A stretch of 5,487 nt of DNA, taken from contig JBBIJR010000131.1 in the NCBI GenBank assembly GCA_037445875.1, positions 1 to 5,487 of the forward strand, given 5' to 3'. Position numbers and translations under genes: made by a program. Positions within the stretch are counted from its first letter, which is position 1; each line of letters begins with the position of its first letter. Origin of the DNA: JBBIJR01 sp037445875. Lineage in GTDB: Bacteria; CLD3; SB21. Positions 1-5,487 of the stretch are shown one piece after another. The notes beneath the pieces are model-generated. The model did no database searches, was not told where the DNA came from, and was given only the letters and a program-made list of their open reading frames with translations.

Positions 1-2260
1 TCACCCGAACCTCTGCATCTACGCTGTCCCCAACGATCAACGTGCCGAGCGACAGGTTCGTCGTGTTCAGCGCAAGGATACCCGCCGTGCCCACCCCCGT
101 GAGGTTGATGCGCAGCACCGGCGATGTGGAGTTGTTCACGATCAGCGCCGTATCGCTCAGCGGTCCGAAGCTGGAGGGGCGGAACTGCACATCCACGAAC
201 AACGTGTCACCGGGATTTAACAGCACCGGAAGGGAACCGCCCGGGAAGAGTGTGAACTCGGCTCCAATGGCCAGGTTGGTCGCCGTCAGTACCACGCTTC
301 CGACGGAAGGGAACACGGCAATCCGCAGAACGGCACTGTCACCTACGAGAACGTCGCCGAAGTCCACGTCCGTCACCGAAGCCGAGAGGACTCCGGAAAC
401 TCCCGTCCCGGCCAGCGCTATGCGGAACACGCCCGCAGCAGCGTTGTTGTCAATTAGCACGGTGTCTGAATAAGAGATGAAATCACTCGGGTGAAACGTG
501 ACAACGATTCGTAGAGTGTCCCCGGGTCCGAGGATCTGCGGCAGCGCACCTTGAACGCTGAGGTCGAATGGCGAACCGGCTGCGAGGCTCGCGGAATCGA
601 CACGGACCGCTCCGATGCTTGCGTAGAGTTCCACGATCTGACTTGCCGTGTCTCCGACCAGTACACTCCCGAAATCCATTGAAGTTGTGAGAGCGGCCAG
701 CGCACCCGGCTGCCCGACGCCGCTCAGCGCTATCGGCAGCGGTAGTGCATTACTCGATACGACCAGCGTGTCCGTATGCGCTCCGAAACCCGAGGGCCGG
801 TATTGCACCGCCACATCCAGCGTGTCGCCCGGGAGCAGCGTGTCCGGGAAGGAAGGAACGTTCACGATCTCGAAGTCCGTTCCCGACGCAAGGCCCAATC
901 CCGTGGCCAGCACGGCTCCGGAGGCGGCAAAGAGTCTGACTATTTGAGTAGCGCTGTCCGAAACCAGAACATTTCCGAAAGAGACTTCGCTCAAGTCAGC
1001 GCCGAGGACGCCGATACTGCCCGTGCCGGACATCGGGATCACAACAGGATTGATGGCGGAGTTGTTTCCGACGCGAAGCGTATCTGTGAAATCTCCAAAC
1101 ACCAACGGCATGAACCGCACGCTCATCGACAGTGTATCGCCGGGAAAAAGCGTATCAGGGAGTACGGGTGGAGTCTCGATGGAAAAATGCAAGCCGACAT
1201 CGACGTTTGCGGAAGCTATTCGTACGCTGCCGGTTCCCGCGTACAGTCGAAGCGTCCGAACGGTCGTGTCTCCGACGGCGGTACTGTCAAAGAACAACGC
1301 TCCGGGCGCCGTGCTCAATGTCCCGGCCAGGCCCGACCCGCTCAGAGCGATCTTGAAAGGATTGGTCACGGAATTGTTCGCGACGTTCAACGTGTCCCTG
1401 AGAAGCGCAAATGCGCCCGGTTTGAACTTGATCGCATACGTCAGCGTGTCACCGGGGAAGAGCGTATCCGGCAGAACCGGAGGTGCGACGATCGAGTAAT
1501 GTGCGCCCATACTCAGCGAGGCGGAGCTCAGCCGGACGCTGCCTGATGAGGCGTATATTCGTACGTTCTGCGAGGCGCTGTCGCCAACGAGTACGTTGCC
1601 AAATACGACCGACGCCGGACTTGACGCCAATGTGCCCGCCTGACCGGTTCCGGTGGCCGTGACCTTGAAGGGATTGACGGACGAATTGTTGCCGATTCTG
1701 AGCGTGTCGCTGAGTGCGCCGAACAATCTGGGCTTGAACTTCACGGTATATGTGAGGCTGTCTCCCGGGAACAGCGTGTCCGGAAGCGCCGGTGGGGAAA
1801 TCAGCGAGTATTGCGTTCCGAAATCCAACGTCGCGGAACTGACTCTTACGCTTCCTGTCACGGTGTACAACTTGACCGTCCTTGTCAGGCTGTCACCTAC
1901 CAGGACATTCCCAAAGGTCAGCGGAGACGGATTTGCCGCCAGGGTGCCGACCGTACCTGTGCCCGTCAACGGTACCCTCAGCGTGCTGTTCGAGGAGACG
2001 TTAAGTATCTTCAGCGTATCCGACAGAGCGGAGAATGCGCGCGGTTTGAACTTCACGGTAAAGGTCAGTGTATCCGCTGCGTAATACAGCGTGTCGGGCA
2101 AAACGGGACCGGTGAAGCTGAAGTGCTGTCCCGAAGCGAGGGATGCCGAAAGCACGCGCACGTGGCCGGCCGTTGTGAAGACTCGAACTGTTTGCGAACT
2201 GCTGTCGCCCACGAGCACATTGCCGAAAGCCACGGACGGCGGCGAGGCGGCGAGCGTGCC
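1..2260 (-). repeat. Tandem ASH / choice-of-anchor-D repeat array (residues 1008 to beyond 1760)
   Basis: Seven complete repeats and the start of an eighth. Repeats R1-R7 occupy bases 2260-1949, 1948-1637, 1636-1325, 1324-1013, 1012-707, 706-395 and 394-83; R8 starts at 82 and is cut at 1. Each is 104 residues (312 bases) except R5, which is 102. The consensus is G.LA....FGNVLVGDS..Q.VR.........VR..SA.L..G..FS......LPDTLFPGDTL...V.F.P..FG..SDTL.I.NNS..NP..I.L.GTG. This fits the ASPM-SPD2-Hydin (choice-of-anchor-D) Ig-like fold. Such arrays act as stalks or spacers in bacterial exported proteins. The motif phenylalanine falls at residues 1019, 1123, 1227, 1331, 1435, 1537 and 1641; R8 has Leu1745 there. 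Confidence 0.9.
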
Positions 2261-5200
2261 GATCAACGGGGCGACCGGCGTCGAAAAAGCCGACGTATTG
2301 CGGTTGCTGTCCTGAAGGGCGGTCACATTGAGGCCCGGGATGACATTGACTTTCTTGTTCCACTGTCCGGAACCATTCGCACGGACCGTGTCCAGGAAGT
2401 ACTTTCCTTGATTGAGGCTGTCCGAGAATAGCTGGATCAGTGCGTTGGGCGCCGATCGGCCAAAAACCGTCGAATCGAGCCGGACGCTATCGATTCGGGG
2501 AGGCGCAACACCGCGCTGCGCGCCCAGGGACAGCACGATACCGAACGGCGAAAGCGTGTTACGGTAGATCGAGTTCTTGAACACGATGTTACTGTCCACA
2601 CTTGCACCGGAGATCAAGATGCCGCGCGTCCCGTTGAACGCGATGACGTTTTCCATGACCGTGTCCACCGAGGAAGCGGACGTATTGGACAGCATCCGTA
2701 TCCCGTCCTGGCTGTTCCCGAGCGCAGATACACCGTCAACCTGCGTACCAATGTAGTTGTTCCAGATCTTGTTATTCGCCGTCGGGCTATCGGATATTTC
2801 GATGCCGTACAGGTTGGCAGAGACGATATTGCGCCCCGACGCAAGTCCGTTGCCGATCAGGTTTCTCCTCGCGCCTCCGCGGACCCATATACCCTGAGAG
2901 GAGTTGGCAACCGCCGCAGTCCCGTTCAAGTCCGTCCCGATATAATTGGCCTCGACGCGGTTGTCGGTGGCCAGCGTCCCGTTGATATCAAGGCCGACTC
3001 CGCCGTTTCCCGAGATCACATTCCCATAGCCTGCGGTTGCTCCTCCAATCTGGTTGGCCCTTCCGCTCGTGATACTGATGCCCAGGACGTTTCCCAGGTT
3101 GCCCGTGCCCGCGGCGTTGGTGCCCACATAATTGCCGATGACCGTGTTCGAATCGGCGCCGCCGCTCGTGCCGTCCAACAGGATACCTTCATTGGTATTA
3201 CCGGATATCAGGTTGCGGCCGGCCGGCGTCCCGTCGCCGACGCGATTGAGTTTCGCGCCCACCCGAACCACGATGCCGCGCGAATTGGCAATGGCGCCGC
3301 TACCCGAAGCGTTGGCGCCGATGACGTTCCCGGTCACGACATTTGATCGTGCCGCGCTTCCGTCGATCGTGATCCCGTTGCCCGTGTTCCCGGAAACGAC
3401 GTTCCCGGCCCCGACCGTATTGGCGGCGGTCTGTATGAGCATGCCGTCTCCGCCGTTACCCAGGTCCACGGCGCCGGTACGGTCAAGGCCGATGTAGTTG
3501 CCCAGCACGGAATTGCTGTCCGAACCTGCCGTCAGAATCCGGATACCCTGACCGGTGTTGGAGGAAATCACGTTGCGCGCGAATGCGGTACCGTCGCCGA
3601 TCTTGTTGTATTTGGCACCGCCGGTGATTTCTATGCCGTAGTCGTTTGCCGCCGCGGCCGTTCCCGCCAGATTGGTGCCGACCCGGTTGGTCGCGATCAG
3701 ATTATTCTGAGCGGCCGACCCGGTGATCAGCACCGCCCGTCCCGCCCCCGCTCCCGTATTGCTGCGCAGGGCGAATCCCCGAATCTCGTTGTTCGCGGAT
3801 TGCACCGTGAAGGTGCTGGTGGCGCCGCCGATGGCGCTGCCATTCAGATCGATGTCGGGTATCCCGTCCGAGCCAAGGTCGGCGTTGATGATGGTTGCGT
3901 TGTCCGTGAGGGCGGGAAGTCCGCTTTGCAGGTTGATCACACTGCCCGACGAGATCAGAAAAATGATCGAATCGCTCCCGGCCGCCAGGTTGGCCTGATT
4001 GATCGCCTCTCTCAGGGAACCGACGCCCGCGTCGTTCGTGTTGGTGACCGCGATCGGCGTGAAATTATTTTGAGAGGTCGAACCCAGGGTGATGTATACG
4101 CCTTCACCCGGCGTTACCGTAGCCGAGGTAGTAAAGATACCGGCGGAGAAGTTTCCACTGTACTGAGTCGTTCCGCTCGAGAAATCTCCGTCGCTGTCCA
4201 CCAATAGCCGCAGGGAAGCGGCATCGGACACGGCCAGCTCATTGCAATCCACCTTGATGTACGTTGCCACTGCGCCGGTCGAGTCAACCCTCCACGTTCG
4301 GGTGAGACGGCGCAGGATGCCGGAGGGCACATTGTTCGTCTGGCCTTTCAGGGCACCGTTGTCGTGACCAAACATCAAAAAACGCCCCTGCGAGATCGTG
4401 TTCGTCGAGCAACGGAGGACGCTCGAAGCCGCATCGAGGTGCGTCCACGGATTCGAGTTACCGATGCCCGCCACGTCATTGGGATGAGTAGACTCGAGGG
4501 CGTAGCGATCGTCGGAAATGGCGATCCCATATTTCGACGACAGGTAATTGTCCACGATCTGCCGCTGCGCGTCGTTCAACGCCGAAGCGAAGAGAATCAC
4601 TTCGGCAATGTTACCTGCGAAGTACTGGGACAACTGCCCGCGTCCGAGATAAAACGGCTGGTTGGTGTTCTGTCCCCAGTTGCCGCCGCTGGATTGGACC
4701 AACGAACCGTTACTGTAGAAATAAAAATCATAACCCTGAAAGATCCGATAGCTGCCAAGCACCACCGCCTGAGGTCCCATGTCGTTGAAGCTGCCGAACG
4801 AGCCCGTCAGATATCGGTAGTTGTTTACGCTGTCCGCAAGGAAATAATAGCCGGTGCCGGCTCCCTGGTTTGCGCTCCAGAGCGGAATGCGATTGGTCCC
4901 CGTTCCACCGGTGGTCGTGAATACCATAAGGATCGTATGCGAAGCGGGGTTCAAGGCAGCTTTGTAGACGGAACCGATGTAATCGTTCACGCCGTCGAAG
5001 CGAATGACCGGTTTGCCGTTGAGCGTGTTGGGTTGGAGAAGAGGTTGAAGGGTGGAAGTCGCCTGCGTAAGGTCGTTGCCGTTACCGCTCACGTCTTTCC
5101 AAGTATTAACGCTGCTCCCGCTCGTTACGACCCCCGAGTCGGCCCGCAGCCAGAGAGGATTGGTGGCGGCGGTTCCGACACCGCCGGGACCCGTTTGTCC

Positions 5201-5281
5201 GATCGTCGGGCAATTCGGACCCGAAAGAAATAGCAGCGCAACGGTCGCCGCACCGCCGAACAAACCGCGATAGCGATGCAT
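1..5281 (-). CDS. Giant modular exported protein (LamG, beta-helix, tandem ASH repeats), 3' end outside window
   Basis: The frame is open for 1760 codons with one spare base at the left edge and no stop, so the protein exceeds 1760 residues and its C-terminus is missing here. Domains in order: signal peptide 1-28, LamG-like 42-253, DUF8202-like 256-400, CSLREA-like 410-441, right-handed beta-helix 442-915, Ig-like 926-1003, ASH/choice-of-anchor-D repeats from 1008 on. The start is the only plausible one: the next in-frame ATG is residue 119, and an in-frame TAG lies upstream at 5311-5309 with no ATG, GTG or TTG between. By family analogy this is a cell-surface or secreted protein for adhesion or glycan binding; that role is inferred, and no catalytic residues are recognisable. 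Only three cysteines occur (24, 291, 346). It lies about 90 bases downstream of another minus-strand gene and is probably separated from it by a terminator. A C-terminal sorting or anchoring domain is expected beyond the window but cannot be seen. Confidence 0.96.
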   Translation of the reverse strand, partial: MHRYRGLFGGAATVALLFLSGPNCPTIGQTGPGGVGTAATNPLWLRADSGVVTSGSSVNTWKDVSGNGNDLTQATSTLQPLLQPNTLNGKPVIRFDGVNDYIGSVYKAALNPASHTILMVFTTTGGTGTNRIPLWSANQGAGTGYYFLADSVNNYRYLTGSFGSFNDMGPQAVVLGSYRIFQGYDFYFYSNGSLVQSSGGNWGQNTNQPFYLGRGQLSQYFAGNIAEVILFASALNDAQRQIVDNYLSSKYGIAISDDRYALESTHPNDVAGIGNSNPWTHLDAASSVLRCSTNTISQGRFLMFGHDNGALKGQTNNVPSGILRRLTRTWRVDSTGAVATYIKVDCNELAVSDAASLRLLVDSDGDFSSGTTQYSGNFSAGIFTTSATVTPGEGVYITLGSTSQNNFTPIAVTNTNDAGVGSLREAINQANLAAGSDSIIFLISSGSVINLQSGLPALTDNATIINADLGSDGIPDIDLNGSAIGGATSTFTVQSANNEIRGFALRSNTGAGAGRAVLITGSAAQNNLIATNRVGTNLAGTAAAANDYGIEITGGAKYNKIGDGTAFARNVISSNTGQGIRILTAGSDSNSVLGNYIGLDRTGAVDLGNGGDGMLIQTAANTVGAGNVVSGNTGNGITIDGSAARSNVVTGNVIGANASGSGAIANSRGIVVRVGAKLNRVGDGTPAGRNLISGNTNEGILLDGTSGGADSNTVIGNYVGTNAAGTGNLGNVLGISITSGRANQIGGATAGYGNVISGNGGVGLDINGTLATDNRVEANYIGTDLNGTAAVANSSQGIWVRGGARRNLIGNGLASGRNIVSANLYGIEISDSPTANNKIWNNYIGTQVDGVSALGNSQDGIRMLSNTSASSVDTVMENVIAFNGTRGILISGASVDSNIVFKNSIYRNTLSPFGIVLSLGAQRGVAPPRIDSVRLDSTVFGRSAPNALIQLFSDSLNQGKYFLDTVRANGSGQWNKKVNVIPGLNVTALQDSNRNTSAFSTPVAPLIGTLAASPPSVAFGNVLVGDSSSQTVRVFTTAGHVRVLSASLASGQHFSFTGPVLPDTLYYAADTLTFTVKFKPRAFSALSDTLKILNVSSNSTLRVPLTGTGTVGTLAANPSPLTFGNVLVGDSLTRTVKLYTVTGSVRVSSATLDFGTQYSLISPPALPDTLFPGDSLTYTVKFKPRLFGALSDTLRIGNNSSVNPFKVTATGTGQAGTLASSPASVVFGNVLVGDSASQNVRIYASSGSVRLSSASLSMGAHYSIVAPPVLPDTLFPGDTLTYAIKFKPGAFALLRDTLNVANNSVTNPFKIALSGSGLAGTLSTAPGALFFDSTAVGDTTVRTLRLYAGTGSVRIASANVDVGLHFSIETPPVLPDTLFPGDTLSMSVRFMPLVFGDFTDTLRVGNNSAINPVVIPMSGTGSIGVLGADLSEVSFGNVLVSDSATQIVRLFAASGAVLATGLGLASGTDFEIVNVPSFPDTLLPGDTLDVAVQYRPSGFGAHTDTLVVSSNALPLPIALSGVGQPGALAALTTSMDFGSVLVGDTASQIVELYASIGAVRVDSASLAAGSPFDLSVQGALPQILGPGDTLRIVVTFHPSDFISYSDTVLIDNNAAAGVFRIALAGTGVSGVLSASVTDVDFGDVLVGDSAVLRIAVFPSVGSVVLTATNLAIGAEFTLFPGGSLPVLLNPGDTLFVDVQFRPSSFGPLSDTALIVNNSTSPVLRINLTGVGTAGILALNTTNLSLGTLIVGDSVDAEVRV
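2273..2506 (-). other. Ig-like beta domain after the beta-helix (residues 926-1003)
   Basis: The segment starts APPRIDSVRLDSTVFG and continues NALIQLFSD (946-954), then a G-x-W turn (GSGQWNKKV, 970-978), GLNVTALQDSNRNTSAFS (983-1000). The 'P.I... / A..LFSD / G.W / VTA...NTS.FS' order is typical of the small Ig-like module that often follows CSLREA/beta-helix regions. It probably acts as a hinge between the helix and the repeat stalk. Confidence 0.7.
2537..3958 (-). repeat. Right-handed parallel beta-helix with six repeat cassettes (residues 442-915)
   Basis: Short coils with repeated 'GI.I', 'N.V.GN.IG' and 'RNVISGN' motifs fill this region, the pattern of PbH1/NosD-type beta-helices with stacked asparagines. 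A longer cassette recurs: N-[YVR]-[IV]-G...G....N..GI.I..GA..N.IG.G....RN.IS.N...GI.I......N.V. Cassettes begin at residues 532, 595, 652, 717, 779 and 842, spaced 63, 57, 65, 62 and 63 residues (base starts 3688, 3499, 3328, 3133, 2947 and 2758). Each cassette probably makes two to three helical turns. Residues 442-531 form the first coils, including DGIPDIDLNG (472-481). Such helices occur in polysaccharide-acting enzymes and in adhesins; no catalytic residues are identifiable, so binding or structure is the safer guess. Confidence 0.87.
3959..4054 (-). other. CSLREA-like segment (residues 410-441)
   Basis: The sequence IAVTNTNDAGVGSLREAINQ, followed by ANLAAGSDSIIF, matches the CSLREA signature that usually introduces a parallel beta-helix in exported proteins. 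The usual cysteine is replaced by glycine here (VGSLREAI at 420-427). It forms the N-terminal cap or first coil of the helix that follows. Confidence 0.82.
4082..4516 (-). other. DUF8202-like beta domain following LamG (residues 256-400)
   Basis: This segment contains DVAGIGNSNPWTHLDAASS (269-287), a GRFLMFGHDNG strand (299-309), RRLTRTWRVDSTG (324-336), then LRLLVDSDGDFSSGT (357-371) and a closing GEGVYITLG (392-400). The order 'AGIG... / ...FGHDNG / L.R.W.V / L.VDSDGDF' is what I associate with the conserved domain that follows LamG in many exported proteins, labelled DUF8202; I give that label from memory and hold it loosely. Its function is unknown. The DSDGD at 362-366 resembles an EF-hand or dockerin calcium loop. 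Two of the protein's three cysteines (291, 346) fall here and could form a disulfide. Confidence 0.6.
4523..5158 (-). other. LamG / concanavalin A-like domain (residues 42-253)
   Basis: The segment opens with PLWLRADSGV and WKDVSGNGNDLTQ, then GKPVIRFDGVNDYI near residue 89-102. It closes with NIAEVILFASALNDAQRQIV and YLSSKYGI. This is the characteristic start and end of LamG-like jelly-roll domains in large secreted proteins of FCB-type bacteria, where the last helix (DAQRQIVDNYLSSKYG) packs against the sandwich. Members usually bind glycans or protein ligands and often need calcium. The fold assignment is strong; the ligand cannot be read from sequence. Confidence 0.88.
5198..5281 (-). other. 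Signal peptide (residues 1-28)
   Basis: The N-terminus has a short basic n-region (MHRYR) and a hydrophobic h-region (LFGGAATVALLFLS, about 7-20), then SGPNCPTIGQTGPGG. The most likely signal peptidase I site is after Gly28 (T-I-G before Gln29), which resembles the small-x-small, then Q pattern common in FCB exported proteins. Cys24 has no proper lipobox (positions -3 to -1 are G-P-N), so a lipoprotein is unlikely. The protein is therefore predicted to be exported by Sec; the exact cleavage site is uncertain. Confidence 0.8.
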
Positions 5282-5283
5282 AA

Positions 5284-5289
5284 CCCCTC
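5284..5289 (-). promoter_or_regulatory. Shine-Dalgarno-like site of the giant gene
   Basis: GAGGGG ends two bases before the ATG at 5281; counting from the GAGG core the spacing is four bases. This is closer than the usual optimum, but it is the only purine-rich anti-SD match upstream and it supports this start codon, which is followed directly by a signal peptide. Confidence 0.5.
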
Positions 5290-5321
5290 GATGTATGTGT
5301 TGGAATTGCTAAGAATCCCGG

Positions 5322-5353
5322 AAAAATCCAGGCCGTCTCCACCGAACGGCCGG
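5322..5353 (-). terminator. Probable factor-independent terminator after the upstream gene
   Basis: On the minus strand, GGCCGT (5351-5346) and ACGGCC (5336-5331) form a perfect 6-bp GC-rich stem with a 9-base loop. Two further C-G pairs can be added at the base (CC at 5353-5352 with GG at 5329-5328) if one T is bulged. A run of five T residues (5326-5322) follows. It lies about 20 bases past the TAG at 5372 and serves the minus strand only. The stem is short and the T-run starts a few bases late, so strength is probably moderate. Confidence 0.6.
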
Positions 5354-5371
5354 TTGAATCAGCCGATGGTT

Positions 5372-5487
5372 CTAGATCGCTGTCCCCAGTTCCCCGGAGA
5401 GCTCCTCCAGCTTGCCGAGCAGAATCCTCTCTAGGTCCGGATCGGATAGGTCCGGCGCCACCCAACTCTCATCGATCTGCTGGATCT
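5372..5487 (-). CDS. C-terminal tail of an unrecognised protein, 5' end outside window
   Basis: Reading the minus strand from the right edge with two leading bases skipped gives 37 sense codons ending in TAG at 5374-5372. The tail starts IQQIDESWVAPDLSDPDLER and finishes with a leucine- and glutamate-rich stretch (ILLGKLEELS, then GELGTAI). It looks like a real protein end: acidic, with an amphipathic heptad-like helix (LERILLGKLEEL) and ordinary codon use. I do not recognise the family; too little is visible to assign a function. It is co-directional with the giant gene, and a hairpin with a T-run follows its stop by about 20 bases, so it probably ends its own transcript. The short length leaves some chance that this is a spurious frame, but the well-placed terminator supports it. 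Confidence 0.72.
   Translation of the reverse strand, partial: IQQIDESWVAPDLSDPDLERILLGKLEELSGELGTAI

Larger units (their letters stand above)
5282..5371. other. Intergenic spacer between the two minus-strand genes
   Basis: Ninety bases between the TAG of the upstream gene and the ATG of the giant gene. It holds the hairpin/T-run terminator (5353-5322) and the GAGGGG site (5289-5284). Only about 32 bases lie between the T-run and the ribosome site. I see no convincing -35/-10 pair or FCB-type -33/-7 promoter there, so the promoter of the giant gene is either non-canonical, overlaps the terminator, lies inside the upstream gene, or the gene is expressed by read-through. Confidence 0.7.

Noticed and set aside
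776..1546. A 256-codon plus-strand open frame, with similar ones at 1811-2431 and 3800-4207.
   Set aside because: Same codon-aligned antisense register as the frame at 4364-5233, with Arg/His/Gln-rich low-information translations lying over ASH or CSLREA/helix coding sequence.
1..2260. CRISPR array or DNA satellite, because of the regular 312-base period.
   Set aside because: The period is far too long for CRISPR, the units are coding throughout, and DNA identity between units is broken by synonymous changes. The repeat is at the protein level.
2001..2844. Minus-strand frames at 2001-2363 and 2614-2844, plus others at 454-705 and 4114-4332, as small genes.
   Set aside because: All lie inside the giant gene on the same strand in alternative frames, with Arg-rich translations and no start-site support.
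3132..3497. A 121-codon plus-strand open frame rich in Pro, Leu and Thr.
   Set aside because: It lies opposite beta-helix cassettes and its repeated PLP..TFP pattern is the antisense of the NVISGN motif coding sequence.
4364..5233. A 289-codon plus-strand open frame opposite the LamG and DUF8202-like region.
   Set aside because: It is the codon-aligned antisense of the real gene. Its protein is rich in Arg and Val without any recognisable domain, and the minus-strand frame has clear domains. Stops are absent only because Leu TTA/CTA and Ser TCA codons are rare on the coding strand.
5210..5281. A lipoprotein signal based on Cys24.
   Set aside because: The residues before Cys24 are G-P-N, not a lipobox such as L-[AS]-[GA]; a signal peptidase I site after Gly28 fits better.
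5282..5321. A promoter for the giant gene between the terminator and the ribosome site.
   Set aside because: AT-rich scraps such as CATACAT are present, but no correctly spaced pair of promoter boxes can be supported.
5106..5465. A 119-codon minus-strand open frame spanning the intergenic spacer.
   Set aside because: It is out of frame with both real genes, crosses the terminator and the start of the giant gene, and gives a Gly/Arg/Ser-rich sequence with no domain. Both overlapping frames translate into sensible protein.

Overview
The window is almost entirely one very long minus-strand gene. Its reading frame opens with an ATG at 5281-5279 and stays open for 1760 codons to the window's left edge, where it is cut off without a stop codon. 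I read the frame along its length and found no in-frame TAA, TAG or TGA. The residue count derived from coordinates matches the hand translation exactly, so there is no sign of a frameshift. The rest is about 90 bases of intergenic DNA and, at the right edge, the last 37 codons of another minus-strand gene.

Layout in reading direction (right to left): 5487-5372, C-terminal tail of an unrecognised protein; 5353-5322, a probable factor-independent terminator; 5289-5284, a GAGGGG Shine-Dalgarno-like site; 5281 to 1, the giant gene. Its product is a modular exported protein: signal peptide (residues 1-28), LamG/concanavalin-like domain (about 42-253), a companion domain resembling DUF8202 (about 256-400), a CSLREA-like segment (about 410-441), a right-handed parallel beta-helix with six recognisable cassettes (about 442-915), one Ig-like domain (about 926-1003), then a tandem array of ASH / choice-of-anchor-D type beta-sandwich repeats (1008 to beyond 1760). 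Seven repeats are complete and an eighth is cut by the window edge. The C-terminus, where an anchoring or secretion-sorting domain would be expected, lies outside.

The domain combination suggests a Gram-negative bacterium, most likely of the FCB group or a related environmental lineage (Ignavibacteria/Kapabacteria-like or an uncultured candidate phylum). This is inference from protein style: the 'LWLRAD...W.D.SGNGND' LamG signature, DTL-rich ASH repeats and a CSLREA-to-beta-helix transition. GC is moderately high (two sampled 60-base lines gave 60% and 52%).

Functionally this reads as one large surface or secreted adhesin-like or carbohydrate-binding protein. The LamG and beta-helix modules would be the candidate ligand-binding parts and the ASH array a stalk. 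No enzyme active site, RNA gene, CRISPR array, mobile element or multi-gene system was found. Plus-strand open frames across the window are antisense shadows of this gene.
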